Source: Pithys albifrons albifrons (taxonomy: Eukaryota; Chordata; Aves; Passeriformes; Thamnophilidae). Taken from it: a DNA stretch of 64,000 nucleotides. The position numbers and the translations under genes were made by a program. Location: positions 104,968,227 to 105,032,226 of the forward strand of contig NC_092458.1 of assembly GCF_047495875.1 (NCBI RefSeq). The letters run 5' to 3'. Every line of letters starts with the position of its first letter. Position 1 is the stretch's first letter. The notes beneath the pieces are model-generated. The model was given only the letters and a program-made list of their open reading frames with translations, was not told where the DNA came from and did not search any database. Of the stretch, positions 1-9,177 are shown piece after piece.

Positions 1-580
1 TGGCCTGTCCTCCTGGTTTAGCCTCATCCTTTTCTCCCTTCACTGTGGCATCAGGGGTTTTATTCTCTCGCTTTTCCCCCTTCACTGGGCTAGGTTTCTG
101 AATGCATTCTGGAAAAACCCTGGCCCTACCTTCAAACATTCTGTAAGCTGCAGGGATACAACCCTGCAGAAAAACCATAAAGAGCAAGATATCTCTGGCA
201 TCCAGGGAGAATTTAAACATCTCAAAAGCTGTTGTAGCAGACTTGAATGGGGAATGGACAAAGGGTTGGGAGAAGAGATTCCCCTTTGTTCCTTCCCAAG
301 GGTCCGTACTATTATCACTGAATCCCCAGAGGTAGCAGCTTAGGTTGCGGCAGGAAAACAGCCTGGAGAGCACCACCCACATGACATCCAAAGGCATCGA
401 ATTCATGGCACCATAAATCCAGAGTAAGAACTCAATAATAATTGCGGCTATTTGAGTTTTGCTCATTGATTTGTTGATAAGACTTAAACCTGCCGCTCCT
501 TTTGGCATGAATTTGTACCAACAAAAAGCCAATATATTATACAGGATGGTCCTGATGAACCCTAAGCTCAAGACCCACAT
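1..580 (-). CDS. Open reading frame directly behind the primer-binding site of an ERVK-like provirus (3' end outside window)
   Basis: Read on the minus strand, an ATG in good context (ACCATGT, 578-580) opens a frame with no stop for 193 codons until the window edge. An in-frame TAA lies a few codons upstream, so this is the first possible start. It begins only about 38 bases after the primer-binding site, where retroviral gag genes normally have a longer leader. Residue 2 is Trp, not the Gly expected for a myristoylated Gag. The protein has hydrophobic stretches at about residues 1-20, 44-58, 63-75 and 129-146, two N-glycosylation-type sequons (near 79 and 90), and a Lys/Glu/Pro-rich tail from about 163 in which VKGEK occurs twice. 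I recognise no matrix, capsid or other domain. It may be an unusual gag N-terminus, a leader/accessory membrane protein, or a chance frame. The absence of any stop suggests a young insertion or selection. Confidence 0.55.
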   Translation of the reverse strand, partial: MWVLSLGFIRTILYNILAFCWYKFMPKGAAGLSLINKSMSKTQIAAIIIEFLLWIYGAMNSMPLDVMWVVLSRLFSCRNLSCYLWGFSDNSTDPWEGTKGNLFSQPFVHSPFKSATTAFEMFKFSLDARDILLFMVFLQGCIPAAYRMFEGRARVFPECIQKPSPVKGEKRENKTPDATVKGEKDEAKPGGQA

Positions 581-618
581 GGTGCCACAAAATAGCAGTT
601 ATCCTTCTTTGTTTACAA

Positions 619-638
619 GCCCCACACGTTGGGCGCCA
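619..638 (-). promoter_or_regulatory. Retroviral primer-binding site, lysine-tRNA type
   Basis: The minus strand reads TGGCGCCCAACGTGTGGGGC, which matches the 3' end of lysine tRNA (classical form TGGCGCCCAACGTGGGGC) with a 2-base GT insertion. It lies five bases inside the LTR end at 644, where a primer-binding site must be. A lysine primer is typical of class II (ERVK/betaretrovirus-like) elements, and it fixes the provirus orientation as minus. Confidence 0.9.
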
Positions 639-643
639 AGAAA

Positions 644-1330
644 TGTCTCGGTTTGAGGGGAAAAACCAAAATGTTTTACCCACAAGCAGGGGAGGGGCCT
701 CCTCCACAATAATCACACCACTCTTTATCAAATTTAAGAAAAGGAATTTTAATACAAGAAGGATAACTGCTATATATATATATATATATGTAAACAGACT
801 AGTGCAACCCACTTCCCCAACACCATAAGAGAAAAAAAAAAAACAACAACAAAACCCAGCAGGTTTTCCTCCGGGAGAAAAGGTTATACTTAAGTGTCCT
901 TGTCACAGCCTGGCTGGCTGCAGAGTGAGTTTCAGTCCCTCTCCAGCGAAACAGACGAGCAGTGGGCTTTCAGATGGACTCAGTCTCTTCCCCCTGTGTT
1001 CCCCGTCCAAGAAGCAGAAAGGTACGAGCAACCAGCAGCAAATCCAAGGCAGGCAGCAGCACGGCAGGAAAAGGTGGTCCGAAGTAGGCAGCGGCAAGAC
1101 AGCCAGGGAAAAACCCCAGCAGTAACCAGCAGGGCAGCCTGCCTCCTTGGAGTCCCCACTCCCCCCTTCCGCCGAGCCAAGACTGAGGAGAATATCCAAA
1201 AAAAAAAACCAAAAGAGACAAACCTGCCCCCACCCCAGCGATCACAGTTAACTGCTTCTTTTGTTAACCGCTGGCCTGGGCAGTTAAGTGGCAGGGGAGG
1301 GAATTTACATAATAATCCCAAACTACAACA
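644..1330 (-). mobile_element. 5' LTR of the ERVK-like provirus
   Basis: The segment starts TGTCTCGG next to the primer-binding site and ends near ACTACAACA, giving the TG...CA form; the outer border could be 1327 or 1330. At about 687 bp it is a normal LTR length. A minus-strand ATTAAA (748-753) is a candidate poly(A) signal, followed by a short TA microsatellite (771-788). The part from about 890 to 1320 is far more GC- and CpG-rich than the surrounding DNA, as expected of an LTR promoter region (U3). Several long frames inside it on both strands are by-products of this composition. The matching 3' LTR lies outside the window. Confidence 0.85.
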
Positions 1331-3594
1331 GTTACCAGAGGGAAAATAAAAACCATTGCATTACAGACAGGAACTTGATCCTTACTTTGACAACGACTAA
1401 TTCTGAAGTAACTTGTGAAAAATGTTTCAATAGATTCCAGTTATTTCAACTAAAGGTATCATAAGAAGGGAGCTATATTGAAGAGCACTGCACACCATGT
1501 AAACATAAATCATAGAACCTGTAGACTTTTAAACTACAGAGAACAGAAAGAAGTGAAAACTATGGACCTGATTGAATTAAGGCTGAAAAATGAGTCATGC
1601 AAATTCTTAGTTGATAGAAATGACTGACTTAAGAAATAATTACTGCTTAGTTTAGTGGGGAATAAACAACAATAAAACAAAAAATAACTCCCAATCCAAA
1701 CATTAGTTGGGAAAGGAGTGTAAGAAGTAATTTAGTTATTGACAATCTTCCTACTGGCAGATTCTAACGAATTTTTAGACAGCAAGATTCACAATGAGTT
1801 AGGCTAAAAAGTCCATTTTTCTTAGTATATGATTTCCAGTAGTAAGCAACAGTGGATGCCTGTGGAAGAGTACAGGAATGCAGAGACCATATGGTAATGA
1901 TCACACAGAGTGTTCTCCCAACCTTCAGCAGCTTAAGGCTTTTTGAGTCAGAAATGGCATTTTTATAATGAGTCTCCATGGATTTTCTGTGTTGGGTTGT
2001 CTTTTGAATTCAAGGAGAATTTCCTGTCCACAACATCCAAGGGAACTCCACATCTTATTATATTTTACTACAGGCTTCAGTAGGCAATTTTTGTTGTTGT
2101 TTGTTTGGGGGTTTTGCATTTTCCAACTACTAGCTCTAATTTCTGCTCAAAGAGAATCAGATTAATTGATCCTTGTTCTTTTTCTGTTTACCTGTGATAA
2201 TTTTAGAGATCTCTATCTGATCTTATTTTGGCTATTTCCTTTTCAAGATTAGTTTAGAAGCCTATTTTTTGTCATCTCATACAGAAACTTTTACCAATCT
2301 TCAATCATCTTCTCATGCCCTCATGAGTAATTTCCGGGCTAAGCTTTTTGAGATGGGAGAACTAAAGCTACACTTTGCATTCAAACAGAGATAAAGATTG
2401 AATTTATATACTTTATTTCCCATTTTTATTCTCTTTTTCTTCCCCAAAATTCTATTCATAATGAATATAACATTTTAAACAAGTGAAAAAATAGTAGAAG
2501 AATACTGTTAAAAAGTTATGGAAACCATACAAAGAACTAGAGATGTTCAACAGAATGAAAAAATGAAAAATTCACATAATCACAGTCTGATCTAGCAGCC
2601 AGTATCAGCGGCCAAAAAGCAACAAGTCCTTCAGAAATAGGTTCCAAGTTATTTTGATGCTAACATCATTAATAGTAAAGGCTCATTTTTTAAAAAAAGA
2701 GAAGGAAAAACCCCAAGTTGTCTAAAGATAATTCTGAAGAGAGTGAAATCTTCTAAAATAGTCACAAAAAGTACTAGGGGAAAACCACTGTCATTTATGC
2801 AGAACTGAATTTTTACTACGTGTTACCACCAAGATGGTAGTGGACCACAATTGTATAGATGACATTGTAAATAATTTCCGTACAATTCAGAAATGTGGTC
2901 TGGGAGTCATCTTGCCACATAGTAGATAGATTTCACCTATGCTTTTCCCCTTAATTATGCCTGGGCAAAATACTGGATGCTGAGGTAATTTGTGGAAAAT
3001 TATGCTCAAGAGTAGACTAAACTTTGTATCATAACAGTCTTCTGCTGGACACAAGAGGTATTCTTACTAGCATGAGACACAAATACTATTTATAATGTTT
3101 TCAGTTGAAAGACCCTGAAAAAATAACTTATGACCTCATACTGTGAGGATGCATGAAGCTGTGGGCTGCATGTGAAGGCTCAGTGACCTCCTTAAACAGT
3201 GTTGAAAATGATGTTGATGGAGACATTCATGCCTGGTATACATTCACAGAGTCTACCTGTAGCCAGGTGAAAAAATGTGAGTCTATGCCTAAGCAGCCCA
3301 GACTGAGAGAAGACAGAAATGCAGGAGATTTTTTAAAATAAGACATTGTCAATGTAAAGAAATAGAAATTTAAATAAGCTCCTAATATCAGAAAATATCT
3401 TAGTGTGTTCCCTGAAGTGTCTGATTAATTGTTCCCTGGAAGCTATTTGCTTTCTTAACTGTGCTTTGAGTCTTGAGTGAGTAGCTCAAATGTGAGTTCT
3501 GACACTAAACAAGCTGAATACCTTCTGGTATTTTTAGTCTCTCAACACTATGCTAAGCAATTAGCAGGTGACAGACAAATATTGCTGCCCATAG
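1331..3594. other. AT-rich unique DNA, no gene seen
   Basis: Flank of the provirus. Reading frames are short (up to about 70 codons) and show no known domain. No repeat family recognised. Confidence 0.55.
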
Positions 3595-3657
3595 AAGGAT
3601 GGTTAGAATTAGATAATATTTAAGGTCCCTTCTGACTCAAATAATTCTGGGATTCTA
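3595..3657 (+). mobile_element. CR1 LINE 3' tail relic
   Basis: The stretch GTTAGAATTAGATAATATTT followed by AAGGTCCCTTCTGACTC and a GGGATTCTAGGA end resembles the 3' end of avian CR1 (tagatgatctttaaggtccc ... gattctatga), with many changes. Only the tail is kept, as is usual for 5'-truncated CR1. Confidence 0.55.
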
Positions 3658-4162
3658 GGAAATAATTGTCTTGAAAATAGGACATTGATATCAGAATTTG
3701 TTCCATATCTACTGCTTTTCAATGAGAGAACAATACCTATACTGTCTATCTTGTCATCTCTTAACATCTTGTTAAACACTGCAAATGTAATTTTATTGTT
3801 TTTCCACACAACTAGTTATTGTATGTTTGTAAGAAACTTCAGAAAACCTTCATTCAAAACCTGATTAGTAGCAAACTGAAATGACACTCTGTTCCTTCAT
3901 GGCAGATAATGATCACACCCAGTTCTGTCACCACAAATGGCTAATTTGGAATCACAACATTTATTCAGCTCAACAAAATGCATATCCTGAAGGGAATCAT
4001 GACATTTCTTAAACACCAAGGAAGAAAGTTAGGAAAGCACCACTAGAGCCTTTTGCCAGCAAAGCTCACAGTCATGCAAAGTCTGAGTCCATGCATTTGT
4101 TGTTTTCAAAACTGATGAGATTCCTCCTAAGTACATCAAAAGTTATTACTTAAGTATTATTT
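3658..4162. other. Unique DNA, no feature seen
   Basis: AT-rich sequence between a CR1 relic and a solo LTR. No frame of note. Confidence 0.5.
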
Positions 4163-4167
4163 GTGAT

Positions 4168-4761
4168 TGTTATGGGTTAGCAAAGTAGGCCTAAGTTTAG
4201 GCTTTAAAGTTCAGACAAGGCCTGGGATTGTCAGCTGACTTGAGCTGAGCTGGGCTAGCTAACAGCTGACTTCTTCTAGCCAATAATATTGTATTCCATA
4301 CCATATTACATCATTTCAAAAGGGGTAAAAGCCAGTGTGTGGGAGTGGCTTGTTCAGTTTCATCATGGCTGAACTAGGAGGAGAACGTCTTGCAGCTCCT
4401 GTCTTGGAGTAGGCCTTGCTCCTGCTGCTGCCGCTACTTGCCTTTTGTTTGAATTCAGGGAAGTAGAAATATTTGTTGTTACTCTTTCTGTTTCTTGCTA
4501 TGTGTCTCTTAGAGTACTTACAAATCTAGTGTAATAGACTTTGCTTTGTATTAACTGGGGAGTGGGAAGTTATTTCCTGTTATGTATATATAACTTGTGT
4601 GTGTGTTTTATTGTAGTTTTCTCTTAATTTTCTCTTTTCTGTATAAATACATATAGTTAGCTTCAGCACAAACCTAGTTTAGAGTTTTTTTCCCCTCTTT
4701 CCCTTATTCCCTTTTCACTCTGTCTTGGACAGTTGGCATTTTGCCAGCTCAAACCAAGACA
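4168..4761 (+). mobile_element. Solo LTR, family A (ERVL-like), with perfect target duplication
   Basis: The element runs from TGTTATGGG to ACCAAGACA (594 bp, TG...CA). It is flanked by the identical 5-base direct repeat GTGAT at 4163-4167 and 4762-4766, which marks the exact insertion. A TATA-like TGTATAAATA lies near 4640. No primer-binding site or coding sequence follows, so it is a solo LTR left by LTR-LTR recombination. A 5-bp duplication and this sequence type suggest the ERVL class; the class is inference. A second copy is at 8584-9172. Confidence 0.9.
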
Positions 4762-4766
4762 GTGAT

Positions 4767-5900
4767 ATATTTGGTTGGAGAAGCTACATTTTTATCATCC
4801 TCCCCTAAGATTAACCCAAAATGGGCTGTTGTCTTGCGTAGTGATGTTGTTTTGCATTTTGATGACGTGAGCCATCACAAAATGAGTGCAGTAGACCTCT
4901 GTTGAATCTCATATGAGTGATAACTGAATACTTGAATTATAAAAATTAAAACAATAAGATTAATATATAGAAGGAAAAAAAGCTTTTAACTCTTTAGATT
5001 AGTTTTTTTACTTGTCACATTCATTGAAAAAAAATCATATTGAAAAAACCACTCAGTAATACAATTTTGTTCTCAGAAATTAAGTAATCAAAACAAAATA
5101 AATTTTCTCTTTCATCTCCCCCACTTTATTCTCCTTTCCACCAAAAAAGCATTCTTCATGACTCTTAATTACTTTGTAGGATTACAGTGGTTAACTCCAT
5201 GTAAATCTACTCAAATCCAACTAGAAAATTATATCTTAATAATAAATTAAAAGCCAGTGTTGATGAAATTTTACCACCTTGATCTCTTGCTAAAAAAGTT
5301 GTTATTTACTGAGAATTCCTATTTAGATATTGTGTCTCCTAAATATCTGAGTTGAGGCTGTCAGGACATAAATGTTATCTCATGGTATATTGACAAATAC
5401 ATTCCTATGTTCAGGTTTAGGATAACTTTCACATTTCTGAGTTTATTTTGGTTTGCTTTAAAACATAAAATTTGTTTTTATTACCATTTTACCTTGTATC
5501 TCACCAAAATCTTACAAGAGCTTTGACAGGTTATTAATACGCACTAGTAATAAAAATTAATATTCCAGTTGCATCACTGCTCAGTGATTGTTGGATTTAC
5601 ACTGTATTCGTGTAAGATAAATAGGTAATTAAGAATTATATTGAAAACTACCTCCATGTGCTTTATTATAAGAATGAATTTCTCATATTTTCTTTCTTTT
5701 GCAGCTGTATTAAACATCCTGTGAGACAAACATATAAAGGAAATTTTAGGGTGACACTTTATCATATACTTTCCTTTTCTGTCAGTTGTGTCTGCAGCCT
5801 GTGACCAAATATTTGTAAGTGGGGCTGTGGCCTCTGCTTCCTCTACTGAAAGACTTTGTGAGGATATCTGAAAAGCTTAAGGTTCTTCCTTCCTAAATGC
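4767..5900. other. AT-rich unique DNA, no gene seen
   Basis: No repeat family or coding frame recognised between two solo LTRs. Confidence 0.5.
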
Positions 5901-5905
5901 ATGGA

Positions 5906-6534
5906 TGTCCTAGTTGAGCAGGAGGGACCAGCTAACCCTGTGTGGGGGTGATCAAAGCTGTGTATTCTACCCCCTCTATTCATTCCCCAAGGACAATGGG
6001 CCATTAGCAGTAGCTGCCCAGGGAGCCATTAGCACTTTCACACTCAGCCTGAGGGGGCAGAGCTGCTAATGGGCCATCAACAGTTCAATACCCCCTGGCT
6101 CCCAGAGTTAATCACCCATTGTGTGAGTCCCCACCCAGGGGGAGGGACTGGGTGCTCCCTGAGGGTACATAAGTGGTGGGTAAGAAGACTTTGGTAACTT
6201 CTCGTCGGATCCAGAGGAGCAGCAGGACCTCGACAGGAGGAGATCACCGCTCTTGCCCAGACCACAGCCCTCGCCTGCACCAACAGGTTTTTCATTTCCT
6301 TTTGCTCTGGACTCGGGGGAGCCACAGGGGTCTCAGCACAAGGGCAAACAAACCCCCTTGGGTTTGTCCCCCAGGACACTGGGTTATACTGCTGGGGTTT
6401 TGTGAGTTGAAAGCAATTTCCCTTTTGTGTCAGTGTTTTTATTGTAATATTATTATTAAATTTTAGGTCTGACTTATAATCTCTCTCTCGTGGTGAGTTC
6501 ATTTCCCCTGCTGGTTCGCCTTTAAACCAGCACA
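5906..6534 (+). mobile_element. Solo LTR, family C (ERV, probably ERVL), with target duplication
   Basis: The 629-bp element starts TGTCCTAGTTGAGCAGG and ends AAACCAGCACA. It is flanked by ATGGA (5901-5905) and ATGGG (6535-6539), a 5-bp target duplication with one change. The U3-like part is GC-rich; a TACATAAG at about 6165 could serve as TATA box and the ATTATTAAA near 6450 as poly(A) signal. A long minus-strand frame (6077-6646) crosses it but has no domain and extends past the LTR border, so it is not called a gene. A truncated relative lies at 51716-52010 on the minus strand. Confidence 0.85.
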
Positions 6535-6539
6535 ATGGG

Positions 6540-6896
6540 CCAAGATGAGAGTGGGTTATGTGGGTGTGTAAAAGTAAGGGGAGTTCTTGGCTGTAGCTGA
6601 AAAATTCTCTCAAATAAATAGCATTGCCCTTCATAAGTATTTTCAATGCTTAATGGTAACATAACTTTTAATAGTCATGACTTTTTGAAGCTTTGCTTCC
6701 AGCAATATTTTTTACACTTTTGTCTGAAACATTCAAGGGCTCTGTAGTATTAAATATTTTTCTCCTGCTGCAGGCAGTTTTAGACCATGATCAAACACTG
6801 TTTTATTTTGAAGGAGGTAGAATGACTCAGCCCTTGAAGTCTCACTTAGTTTTCTAAATCTTACATCATTGTGTTGTCTGATATTCCAGTTTTCCT
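6540..6896. other. Unique DNA, no feature seen
   Basis: AT-rich spacer between two LTRs. Confidence 0.45.
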
Positions 6897-7737
6897 TTCT
6901 TCCCACACTCAATAGATGCTAAGGGGGACTAAATGGAGGTTGGAGCAAAGTGGAGATGCCCTGGCCAGGCTCTGCTGAAATCCTTGCCAGAGGGAGAACT
7001 CAGTGGTACCTTGTAGCTGATAAGCCAAACAGCTGTAAACTAAAAGATAAAAAAGATTTCTTGCTGTTGAACCAGCAATGTGGTGAGATCACGAATGCTC
7101 CATCCCAAAGGTTACTTCAGATGTAATACTGGTGATACCCACCTCCAAGCTATGACCACCCCCCATTAAGCATGATGCATGACTGGAGTCGCTCATGCTC
7201 CACCTAAATGCAAAAATAGTATAGAATTAAGTTAAGAATGGGGAGAAGTTAGGGAAGACTCCACTGTAACTTCTGGGATCAGTCAATGGGACGAACCTGT
7301 TCCTCCTCCATAATAATACCTGTTGGGTAAGAACTAGACTCAGTGCACACTGACTATCTCAAGCCAGCTTTTGTTAGGAGTTACAGCTTATCTGTAATAT
7401 TGCTTTGAATATGTTTTTGTAGCCAGATACTATCACTGATAATCTTCAAACCATAACTTGTCATAATTTTCTATTATATTAATAAAGAATGTTATTCCAT
7501 AAACTGTTAACTGTGAGTCCTCCAAGGGTGCTGGCAGACACCAGCAGTGGTGGTCCACTCAACTATGGGCACCTGGGTAGGCAGAGGTCTCTTAAGCTGT
7601 TGGAATGTGTCCCTGCAGACCCATTAAAGGTGTGGAGACCTGAGAGAGGGGCTTTTCTGTTTGACCGTGACCCTGAAAAGGGAAGTCAAACCACCCTCTG
7701 ATGCAGCAGGACTGTTCAGTGAAGGGTCCCCATAACA
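6897..7737 (+). mobile_element. Probable LTR of unclassified ERV
   Basis: The stretch is richer in GC than its flanks, has an AATAAAGAATG poly(A) signal at about 7481 followed by a U5-like region, and ends ...CCCCATAACA at 7737. This layout resembles a retroviral LTR read on the plus strand. The left border is uncertain (6897-7080) and no clear target duplication was found. The 70-codon frame at 7489-7701 lies in the U5-like part and looks non-coding. Confidence 0.5.
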
Positions 7738-8578
7738 GGATACTAAAAGACTGCTTGGGCACAAGGGTCTTGGCTTTTCTGGGGCACTGATAGGCTAATC
7801 AAACACAACAGTTTGAGAAAATCTCCCCTTTCACATGACAACATCTAAACACTGTCAGTACAGCGGCTTCCCTCTCACTTAGCAGACTGGCTTATCCCAT
7901 CTAGTTAATGGCACTGGTGTTGATGCAAAAGCCCGTTGCTGAATATAACTGAATGGAGTGGTGTGCCACTCCTGACCTCTTCAGCTGAAATCCCTTTATT
8001 AAAAATGCAAGGGTTAAACATTTCAGACATCTAAGTATCAGCTTCAATGGTTTCAGAGGAAAACAGCTTTAAAAATACATTTAAGAGTTTCATTCCAATG
8101 GCTAGTTTCAATTCCTAAGTAAAATGAGAGCAGAGGCAGAGGTTGGAGAGACCAGCCTGATCAAGTGAGTACTGAAAAGAGGTATTAAGTACACTATAGT
8201 AATGTCACTGCTGAGGTTGTGCTCTTTACAAAGCTTTCATATAATTGGACAGATATCTGACTCAGCAGTACTTCATGTTTTCTACCATGTATTTTCTGCA
8301 CATGAAAAGAAAATTAAAAATTAAAAACTAAGTCATATAGGTTCAGTTTTTCCTAATTTTTTTTTAATGCTAATGATGAAACAATCAAATAGATGAGGAA
8401 ATTCAGCACTACAAGAGAATTTTTTCACCTATCCAGATTCAAAAGGGGAAAATATAATTCTGGGTTATAGAATAATTCTTCAAGTTTGCACAATATCTGC
8501 CTACAGAATCAGTCAGGAAAGTTAATTACCTTTCCAAGTGAGGAGCCTAGTTTTTTTGGGTTTTGTTGCTTAAAATGA
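7738..8578. other. Unique DNA, no gene seen
   Basis: No repeat or coding signal recognised. Confidence 0.45.
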
Positions 8579-8583
8579 GCCCT

Positions 8584-9172
8584 TGTGGTAGTTTTGGCTT
8601 TGGTTTTAGGTGGGCCTCAATTTAGCAGGCTCAGAGAATCCACATAGATTTGGAGAGACAGGTGTCACTTGACTTAAACAACCAAAGAAATATTTCATAC
8701 CAGAGGATGCAAACTTGAGATGAATACAGGAGTAGGAAGTGTTCTCTTAGTTCCATTATGTCTGCAGTAGAGGCAGGACACTCTACAGCTGTTCTGCTGT
8801 GCTGGGCCTTGCTGAGGCTGCCACTACTTTTCATTTTGTTCAAGTTCAGTGAAGTAGAAACATTTTGTTGTTATTCCTTCTGTTCTATGCTGGGTGTCTT
8901 TTGAAGTGCTTGATGAATCTACAGTAATGAAATCTGGTTTTGGTGGAAGGTAGAAAATTGTTGTTATATCTAACTTGTGTAAGTGTCTGTTATATTGTAG
9001 TTTTCTTTTAATTTTCTCTTTTCTGTATAAATATATATATATAGTTAGTTTAAGTCTAAACCATTTTGAGTTTCTAGGTTTTTTTCCCTTTCTCCCTTTT
9101 CTCAGTGGGGGGGTGAGAGGAAGACTGACTCTGTATTGGGCAGTTGGCATTTTGCCAGCTCAACCCAAGACA
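8584..9172 (+). mobile_element. Solo LTR, family A, older copy
   Basis: From about 8670 onward it aligns by eye with the LTR at 4168-4761 (shared GAAGTAGAAA, TTTTCTCTTTTCTGTATAAA and the AGTTGGCATTTTGCCAGCTC terminus ending AAGACA). The 5' start TGTGGTAG at 8584 is set by the flanking repeat GCCCT (8579-8583) against GTCCT (9173-9177), one mismatch. Length 589 bp against 594 bp for the sister copy. A run of TA dinucleotides expands the TATA region near 9030. Confidence 0.85.
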
Positions 9173-9177
9173 GTCCT

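Noticed and set aside
894..1349. Overlapping frames of 66 to 151 codons on both strands
   Set aside because: They lie in the GC-rich part of an LTR, show no domain and overlap one another on both strands, as expected of composition-driven frames.
6077..6646. 189-codon minus-strand frame
   Set aside because: It crosses the border of a solo LTR with a target duplication, runs antisense to it and has no domain.
4168..9172. A single provirus bounded by the two family A LTRs
   Set aside because: Each LTR has its own target duplication, the interval contains other solo LTRs, and no gag, pro or pol was seen.
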